Part shown: positions 1 to 3,438 of the stretch, in pieces
How the letters are laid out: every line of letters begins with the position of its first letter
Position numbering within the stretch: position 1 is the stretch's first letter
Source: Candidatus Bipolaricaulota bacterium
GTDB lineage: Bacteria > Bipolaricaulota > Bipolaricaulia > RBG-16-55-9
Length of the DNA: 6,544 nt
NCBI GenBank assembly: GCA_027021605.1
Contig: JALUUA010000281.1
Location: 1-6,544, forward strand
Direction: 5' to 3'
Translations under genes and position numbers: made by a program
The notes under the pieces: model-generated
Told to the model about the DNA's origin: nothing
What the model saw: the letters and a program-made list of their open reading frames with translations, nothing else
The model's database searches: none

Positions 1-25
1 GATGGTCAATCCCGGCATACAGCAT
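1..25 (-). CDS. 5' end of a probable IS110-family transposase, cut by the left window edge
   Basis: Only eight full codons are present, reading MLYAGIDH on the minus strand from an ATG at 25-23. An uninterrupted AGGAGGTG (minus strand, 40-33) sits 7 nt upstream, a near-ideal ribosome binding site, so a real gene starts here. IS110-family transposases (DEDD/RuvC-like N-terminal domain plus a serine-recombinase-like C-terminal domain) characteristically begin with a short Met-hydrophobic-Tyr-x-GIDxHK segment, whose Asp is the first catalytic acid of the RuvC-like fold. The visible residues fit that pattern, including Tyr-Ala-Gly-Ile-Asp-His. With only eight residues the family call rests on pattern memory. 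Other RNase H-fold proteins, such as an actin-like or RuvC-like ATPase, could also start with a GID motif. Such transposases excise and integrate a circular element, guided by an RNA from the non-coding end. The rest of the gene and the other element end lie outside the window. Confidence 0.55.
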
Positions 26-79
26 GGTCGTGCACCTCCTGTAGCTGCTTGAACCTTCTTTCTACTCCGGTGCACAACC
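26..79 (-). ncRNA. Long hairpin in the leader of the IS110-like gene; possible bridge-RNA part or translation control
   Basis: On the plus strand GGTCGTGCACC (26-36) faces GGTGCACAACC (69-79). As minus-strand RNA the arms form an 11-bp stem with a single G-U wobble. Inside it a second 4-bp stem forms between 41-44 (GTAG) and 62-65 (CTAC), leaving a small asymmetric internal loop of 3 and 4 nt and a 17-nt apical loop. IS110 elements of the IS621 type encode a structured bridge RNA in the non-coding end upstream of the transposase, with stems and internal loops that pair with donor and target DNA. The position and stem-with-internal-loop shape fit. The alternative is a simple hairpin that hides the ribosome binding site at 33-40. 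What is seen is the dyad; the role is inferred. The RNA ends and full extent are unknown and could reach toward about 190. Confidence 0.35.
33..40 (-). promoter_or_regulatory. Strong Shine-Dalgarno site of the IS110-like gene
   Basis: The minus strand reads AGGAGGTG, an eight-base match to the anti-Shine-Dalgarno sequence, followed by 7 nt and ATG. It decides the start of the partial gene at the left edge. Its last four bases, GGTG, also form the 3' arm of the hairpin at 26-79, so access to the site may depend on that structure. Confidence 0.75.
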
Positions 80-148
80 ATTTTCATGCTACCTTTCTTC
101 CATCCTGCATCTTGGGGTTGCATAGTTTTACAACGTTCTGGGAGAGTC

Positions 149-165
149 GGTCAACGCAGTTGATC
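149..165. repeat. Short hairpin upstream of the GTPase gene
   Basis: GGTCAAC (149-155), a 3-nt loop GCA, then GTTGATC (159-165). On the plus strand all seven positions pair, one as G-U. On the minus strand five contiguous pairs remain around the loop. It lies between the two divergent genes, so it could belong to the leader of the GTPase mRNA or to the 5' part of a non-coding RNA of the IS110-like element. Neither can be decided from the sequence. No convincing sigma-70 promoter was found for the GTPase gene in 26-196. Confidence 0.3.
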
Positions 166-196
166 CGCCGTATGAGAGTGAGTATCTTTGGCTTAC

Positions 197-202
197 GAGG
201 GG
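197..202 (+). promoter_or_regulatory. Ribosome binding site deciding the GTPase start
   Basis: GAGGGG is placed 7 nt before the ATG at 210 but only 4 nt before the in-frame GTG at 207. The spacing favours ATG 210 as the start, making the first residue of the longer reading superfluous. Confidence 0.55.
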
Positions 203-209
203 ATCGGTG

Positions 210-1199
210 ATGCCTGCGAACCTGACGCCCGAATACATCGAAGCGGAGCTGCGCTACCGCAAGGCGGCCACGCCGGAGGAGAAGCTGCGCTACCTCAAGG
301 AGATGATCAAGCTCGTCCCCAAGCACAAGGGGACGGAGCGCCTCCGCGTGGACCTCAAGAAGCGCCTAAAGCAGCTCCAGCAGGAGGTCCAAAAGAAGCC
401 CAAGGCGACCCGGACGCAGCCCTGGGAGCACGTCGAGCGCGAGGGCGCGGGCCAGATCGTGCTCGTGGGGCTGCCCAACGCGGGGAAGTCGTCGCTGTTG
501 GCCGCAGTCACAAACGCCAAGCCCGAGATCGCGGAGTACCCCTTCTCGACGTTCAAGCCCACGGTGGGGATGATGCCCTTCGAGGACATTCAGATTCAGC
601 TCATTGATCTTCCGCCCCTCTCGGACTTCGTGGAGGGGTACGTCTTCAACCTCATTCGCCAGGCGGACGCCGTCGCCCTCGTGGTGAGCCTGGGCGAGCC
701 CGACCCGGGGGAGTCCGTGTTGGAGGCCCTCGGGCGCCTGGAGGAGCGCAAGATCCAGCTGGGGCAGGAGGAGGGGCTCTTCGAGGACGGCTCGCGCACG
801 ATCGTGCGCTTGAAGACGATCCTGGTGGCCACCCGGCTCGACGCCGAAGGGGCGCGCGAGAGGCTGGCCGAGCTGAGAGAGCTTTATGGGAAGGAGTTCC
901 CCATCGTGGCCGTTTCCACGGTGACGGGCGAGGGCCTAGACGAGATGAAGCGGGCCTTCTTCGAGAGGCTCAACATTGTGAGAATCTACACGAAGAAGCC
1001 GGGGCAGCCTGCCTCCAAGGACGCGCCCTACGTGCTCAAGAAGGGGAGCACGGTATTAGAAGCCGCCGAGGCGATCCACCACGAGCTGGCGGAGAAATTT
1101 AAATATGCCCGGGTCTGGGGCTCCTCGGAGTTCCCCGGCCAGCGCGTGGAGCGGGACCACGTCGTCCAAGACGGGGACGTGATCGAGATTCACGCGTAG
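210..1199 (+). CDS. DRG/Obg-like GTPase with C-terminal TGS domain
   Basis: A 329-residue cytosolic GTPase related to the DRG (developmentally regulated GTP-binding) branch of the Obg superfamily, which associates with ribosomes or tRNA in organisms where it has been studied. Residues 1-63 are a charged helical region like the DRG N-terminus. The G domain follows: G1/P-loop GLPNAGKSS at 87-95, switch-I threonines near 114-118, G3 as D133-L-P-P136, G4 as T208-R-L-D211, and G5 near S236-T-V. Residues 256-329 match a TGS domain (VRIYTKKPG... ending with DGDVIEIHA), which usually contacts RNA or ligands. Two motifs are degenerate: G3 lacks the usual glycine, and G4 has Thr-Arg where Asn-Lys is expected, so guanine specificity may be altered. 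The start is ATG 210, preceded by GAGGGG; GTG 207 is an alternative. It stands alone, with 110 bp to the next gene. The exact cellular role is unknown; the family call is firm. Confidence 0.9.
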   Translation: MPANLTPEYIEAELRYRKAATPEEKLRYLKEMIKLVPKHKGTERLRVDLKKRLKQLQQEVQKKPKATRTQPWEHVEREGAGQIVLVGLPNAGKSSLLAAVTNAKPEIAEYPFSTFKPTVGMMPFEDIQIQLIDLPPLSDFVEGYVFNLIRQADAVALVVSLGEPDPGESVLEALGRLEERKIQLGQEEGLFEDGSRTIVRLKTILVATRLDAEGARERLAELRELYGKEFPIVAVSTVTGEGLDEMKRAFFERLNIVRIYTKKPGQPASKDAPYVLKKGSTVLEAAEAIHHELAEKFKYARVWGSSEFPGQRVERDHVVQDGDVIEIHA

Positions 1200-1255
1200 T
1201 CTGTCCGGGCGAATCTCCCCAAAATCCGCTATCTATTTATGCCAGCAGTTTTCGA

Positions 1256-1295
1256 TTGCAACCCCAAGCATCTCGATGTACCCTTTGGACAAGGG
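1256..1295 (+). promoter_or_regulatory. Candidate promoter and operator dyad for mazEF
   Basis: TTGCAA (1256-1261), 17 bp, then TACCCT (1279-1284) give a weak sigma-70-like pair (4/6 and 3/6 matches). A small inverted repeat, CCCTT (1281-1285) and AAGGG (1291-1295) with a 5-nt loop, overlaps the -10 box and sits just upstream of the antitoxin start. Ribbon-helix-helix antitoxins commonly autoregulate by binding short dyads at this position. The placement is suggestive, but both elements are weak by sequence. Confidence 0.25.
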
Positions 1296-1309
1296 AGCTA
1301 AAGGAAGCC

Positions 1310-1588
1310 ATGGCGGAGAAGCGCACTCGACTCACGGTAGATCTTCCCCTGGATTTGGTGAAGAAGGCCGATGAGCTGGTTCAACGTGGTGTCAGCCGCA
1401 GTCGCAACCGCTTGATCCTCCAAGCCCTTCAAACCTACATCGAGCGGGTGGAGCAAGAATGGATTGACGCTCAATTTGCCGCGATGGAGGAGGACGAACC
1501 TTACAAGAGGCTTGCGCTCGAGATCGCCCAGGAGTTCGAGCACGCGGACTGGGAAGCCCTTCACACACCGGTGTCCGACGAGAAATAG
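1310..1588 (+). CDS. mazE: Ribbon-helix-helix MazE-type antitoxin
   Basis: A 92-residue protein predicted to be the antitoxin and DNA-binding autorepressor for the MazF-like toxin encoded next. Residues 4-45 form a ribbon-helix-helix: beta strand RTRLTVDLP, helix LDLVKKADELVQRG, turn, helix SRSRNRLILQALQTYIERV. The acidic C-terminal part, about 46-92, ends with EFEHADWEAL, the kind of tail that RHH-type MazE proteins thread into the toxin to block its RNA site. The start ATG 1310 is preceded by AAAGGA (4 nt spacing) and puts the beta strand at the N-terminus, as usual. An in-frame TTG at 1256 would add 18 residues with no domain value. The gene lies 30 bp upstream of mazF, so the two are almost certainly cotranscribed. 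Third codon positions look less GC-biased than in the neighbouring GTPase, consistent with a mobile module. Confidence 0.82.
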   Translation: MAEKRTRLTVDLPLDLVKKADELVQRGVSRSRNRLILQALQTYIERVEQEWIDAQFAAMEEDEPYKRLALEIAQEFEHADWEALHTPVSDEK

Positions 1589-1618
1589 CTGCTTCCCCCG
1601 ACCGGAAAGGGGCAAACG

Positions 1619-1984
1619 ATGCCTCCCTTTCCTACCCCAAGCCCAAGACGAGGAGAGGTTTATCTTGTCCGCCTGGATCCCGCGGAGGGGTCGGAGCAGG
1701 CGGGGACTCGTCCTGCGGTGGTTGTCTCTCGAGATGCGATCAATCGCTATAGCCCGGTTATCGTGATCTGCCCCCTCACCGATGCGGCTCGCGTGCCCAA
1801 ACCCTATCCCAGCGATGTGAAGGTGCAGGCTCCCGAGGGCGGACTCGCGAAAGACTCTGTGGTCCTCACCGGACAGGTCAGGGCTATCGCCAAGACCCGA
1901 CTGCTTCAACGACTGGGTGAGCTGTCACCGAGCACAATGGACCAAGTGGACCAAGCACTCAAGATCACGCTGAACTTACCCTAG
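1619..1984 (+). CDS. mazF: MazF/PemK-family mRNA interferase toxin
   Basis: A 121-residue member of the MazF/PemK/CcdB fold, expected to be a ribosome-independent, sequence-specific endoribonuclease that stops translation when the labile antitoxin is lost. Hallmarks are visible in order: RRGEVYLVRLDP (10-21, first strand), GSEQAGTRPAVVVS (24-37) with the conserved R31 before Pro, VIVICPLTD (47-55) with T54, and VVLTGQVRAIAKTRL (81-95), followed by a C-terminal helix. R31 and T54 sit at the positions of the catalytic Arg and Thr known from MazF enzymes, so the toxin looks intact. The cleavage site cannot be predicted. The start ATG 1619 has AAAGGGG 6 nt upstream. The stop codon TAG at 1982-1984 overlaps the stop codon of the convergent gcvT gene through a shared CTAG, leaving no room for a separate terminator. 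Confidence 0.88.
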   Translation: MPPFPTPSPRRGEVYLVRLDPAEGSEQAGTRPAVVVSRDAINRYSPVIVICPLTDAARVPKPYPSDVKVQAPEGGLAKDSVVLTGQVRAIAKTRLLQRLGELSPSTMDQVDQALKITLNLP

Positions 1985-3090
1985 CTTCTACCCTTGACTG
2001 ATCCCCGATAAAACGGCATCTTCACGATCTCCGCCCTGCGTCGCTTCCCGTGAATCTCCACTTCGATTGCTGACCCCGGTGGAGGGGCCTCGCTCCCCCA
2101 GAGGTAGCCCATGCCCAAGAACGCGTTGAGCGTGGGGGCCTTCATCCCGCTCGTCACGTAGCCCGCTTCTTCTTCCTCGCCCTTGCGATAGAGCTTGTAC
2201 CCCTGACGGGGCACTCCCGGCTCCCGCAGCGCAAAGCCCACAAGCCGCTTTCGGACCCCCTCCCCGCGCTTTTGTTGGAGGAGCACATCTTTGCCCACGT
2301 AGTCCACCGGCTTGTCCTTGACGGTCCACCCCAGCCCCGCTTCCACGGGGGTGGTCTCCTCGTCCAGCTCGTGGCCGTATAGGGGGTAAGAGGCTTCAAA
2401 GCGCAGGGAATCGCGGGCTCCCAGGCCCACGGGCGGAACCCCCGCTTTGATCAGCTCTTTCCACAGCTGGACCACCGCTTGAGGGGGGCCGTAGACCTCG
2501 AAGCCGTCCTCCCCCGTGTACCCCGTGCGCGAGATGAGGATGGGCTCCTTGAAGTACTCCGTCTCCACCGCGCGGTAGTACCCGAGCCGGGCGAGGTTCA
2601 CCTCGACGTGCTTTTGCAGGGTCTCCTCGGCGCGGGGGCCCTGGACGGCGATCTGCGCGGAGGCCCGGGTTGCGTCCCGTATCTCAACGCTGGGGAAGCG
2701 CTGAGCTTGTTGTTGCTGAATCCAGCGGAGGTCCTTCTCCGTGTTGGCCGCGTTCACCACCAGAAGCCAGCGGTCGGGCAGGCGGTAGACCAACAGATCA
2801 TCGAGGGTCCCACCCTGCTCGTTGCACATCGGGGAGTAGAGGGCTTGATCCACGTCGAGCTGGGCCGCGTCGTTGGGGATCAAATGCTGAAGGAAATCGA
2901 GGGCCTGCGGGCCGGTGACCTCGATCCGGCCCATGTGGCTTACGTCGAAGATCCCCACGCTCTCCCGGACGGCGCGGTGCTCCTCGAGAATGCTCGTGTA
3001 CTGCAGGGGCATCTCCCAGCCGCCGAACTCGACGAGTTTCGCGCCGAGCTTGCGGTGTAGCTCGAAGAAGGGCGTGCGCTTGAGAGCCAT
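1981..3090 (-). CDS. gcvT: Aminomethyltransferase, T protein of the glycine cleavage system
   Basis: A 369-residue cytosolic enzyme that transfers the methylene group from aminomethyl-lipoyl-H protein to tetrahydrofolate, releasing ammonia and yielding 5,10-methylene-THF. Length and sequence match full-length bacterial GcvT. Family signatures include FGGWEMPLQY (22-31), DVSHMGRIEVTG (49-60), GGTLDDLLVY (93-102) holding the conserved catalytic Asp (D97/D98), SRTGYTGEDGFEVY (187-200) for folate binding, GLGARDSLRFEA (222-233), and the C-terminal TSGMKAPTLNAFLGMGY stretch (313-329). The start ATG 3090 is preceded by GAGGTGA with 4 nt spacing. The gene is solitary: gcvH and gcvP are not in the window and must be encoded elsewhere if the complex is complete. 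It is convergent with mazF, sharing CTAG at the stop codons, and divergent from the 43-residue small gene. No glycine riboswitch motif was recognised upstream. Confidence 0.96.
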   Translation of the reverse strand: MALKRTPFFELHRKLGAKLVEFGGWEMPLQYTSILEEHRAVRESVGIFDVSHMGRIEVTGPQALDFLQHLIPNDAAQLDVDQALYSPMCNEQGGTLDDLLVYRLPDRWLLVVNAANTEKDLRWIQQQQAQRFPSVEIRDATRASAQIAVQGPRAEETLQKHVEVNLARLGYYRAVETEYFKEPILISRTGYTGEDGFEVYGPPQAVVQLWKELIKAGVPPVGLGARDSLRFEASYPLYGHELDEETTPVEAGLGWTVKDKPVDYVGKDVLLQQKRGEGVRKRLVGFALREPGVPRQGYKLYRKGEEEEAGYVTSGMKAPTLNAFLGMGYLWGSEAPPPGSAIEVEIHGKRRRAEIVKMPFYRGSVKGRS

Positions 3091-3107
3091 GATTTCACCT
3101 CATCCGG

Positions 3108-3137
3108 ATTGTAATTCCCTCAAGAGAGTCCCGGCAA
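3108..3137 (-). promoter_or_regulatory. Candidate sigma-70 promoter of gcvT
   Basis: Reading the minus strand, TTGCCG (3137-3132) and TACAAT (3113-3108) are separated by 18 bp (4/6 and 5/6 matches to consensus). Transcription would begin only about 10-15 nt ahead of the start codon, giving a very short leader that still includes the GAGGTGA ribosome binding site. Position is good, but short boxes of this quality occur by chance. Confidence 0.35.
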
Positions 3138-3152
3138 ACGCGCAACGTTTGC
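3134..3152. promoter_or_regulatory. Operator-like 19-bp dyad between divergent promoters
   Basis: GCAAACG (3134-3140) and CGTTTGC (3146-3152) are a perfect 7-bp inverted repeat around a 5-nt centre, CGCAA. The dyad overlaps the candidate -35 boxes of both gcvT (3132-3137, minus) and the small gene (3149-3154, plus). This is the classic place for a regulator controlling two divergent genes. It could also be a simple hairpin. No regulator gene is nearby. Confidence 0.4.
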
Positions 3153-3177
3153 TCTCGCCTCGCTTCACGGGTAAAAT
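3149..3177 (+). promoter_or_regulatory. Candidate sigma-70 promoter of the 43-residue gene
   Basis: TTGCTC (3149-3154), a 17-bp spacer and TAAAAT (3172-3177) give 3/6 and 5/6 matches with ideal spacing, inside the locally AT-rich segment 3171-3190. It would yield a leader of roughly 95 nt before the start codon at 3278. Confidence 0.35.
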
Positions 3178-3241
3178 AAAATCTCGCTTTCAATCCCGTC
3201 TTTTCCGAAAGCATCCAGCAAGCTCCTTGTGTTTCGTTAGA

Positions 3242-3263
3242 GCAAGAAGAAGGCAAGAAGAAG
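3242..3263 (+). repeat. Perfect 11-bp tandem repeat leading into the ribosome binding site
   Basis: GCAAGAAGAAG occurs twice back to back (3242-3252 and 3253-3263), and its last bases merge with the AAGGAGGT ribosome binding site (3261-3268). The resulting purine-rich, unstructured leader could act as a ribosome standby site or as a slippage-prone tract. Function is inferred only from position. Confidence 0.6.
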
Positions 3264-3277
3264 GAGGTTGATTCGAG

Positions 3278-3409
3278 ATGGCGAGCAACTGGAAACCGCC
3301 GAAGGGCGTGCGGGTAATCTACAAGGGTCGCGGCTTCCGCAAGAAGGTCAGCTCTGAGAGCCAGTCCGAGAACAAAGAGAAAGAGAAGGAGCGCGAGGAG
3401 GAAGAGTAG
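3278..3409 (+). CDS. Small charged protein of unknown function, 43 residues
   Basis: I do not recognise this protein. It begins at ATG 3278, 9 nt after AAGGAGGT, a near-perfect ribosome binding site, and ends at TAG 3407. Residues 1-23 carry eight Lys/Arg and no acidic residue, with a short beta-like piece, GVRVIYKGRGFRKKV (10-24). Residues 24-43 are hydrophilic and end in an alternating Lys/Glu run and EEEE, containing nine Glu and four Lys/Arg. There is no signal peptide, membrane segment or cysteine. The charge split suggests a nucleic-acid- or ribosome-binding head with an acidic tail, but that is inference. It has promoter-like boxes upstream and a strong intrinsic terminator 35 bp downstream, so it looks like a monocistronic unit. 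It lies between gcvT (divergent) and the helicase gene (convergent). Most gene finders with a length cutoff would miss it. Confidence 0.7.
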   Translation: MASNWKPPKGVRVIYKGRGFRKKVSSESQSENKEKEKEREEEE

Positions 3410-3438
3410 CTCTTTTGCCTGAATGTTGTTTGGGAGGG

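Noticed and set aside
1..87. Alternative minus-strand frame from ATG 87 (MKMVVHRSRKK...) running off the left edge
   Set aside because: It crosses the hairpin and the strong ribosome binding site of the GID-motif frame. Its composition is arbitrary and its own AAAGG site is weaker; the frame starting at 25 is the better gene.
118..146. TTGCAT at 118-123 as a -35 box for the GTPase gene
   Set aside because: At 17-bp spacing the -10 position reads GGAGAG, which is not promoter-like; no other good pair was found in this leader.
1298..1909. Minus-strand open frame of 203 codons opposite mazEF
   Set aside because: mazE and mazF are clear by motif and ribosome binding sites; the antisense product has no domain logic.
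2479..3060. Plus-strand open frame of 193 codons opposite gcvT
   Set aside because: Shadow of the highly conserved gcvT coding sequence; no ribosome binding site or domain supports it.
3091..3277. Glycine riboswitch upstream of gcvT
   Set aside because: Such riboswitches often control gcvT, but the conserved glycine-aptamer core was not found in the minus-strand leader, and the likely transcription start leaves too short a leader.
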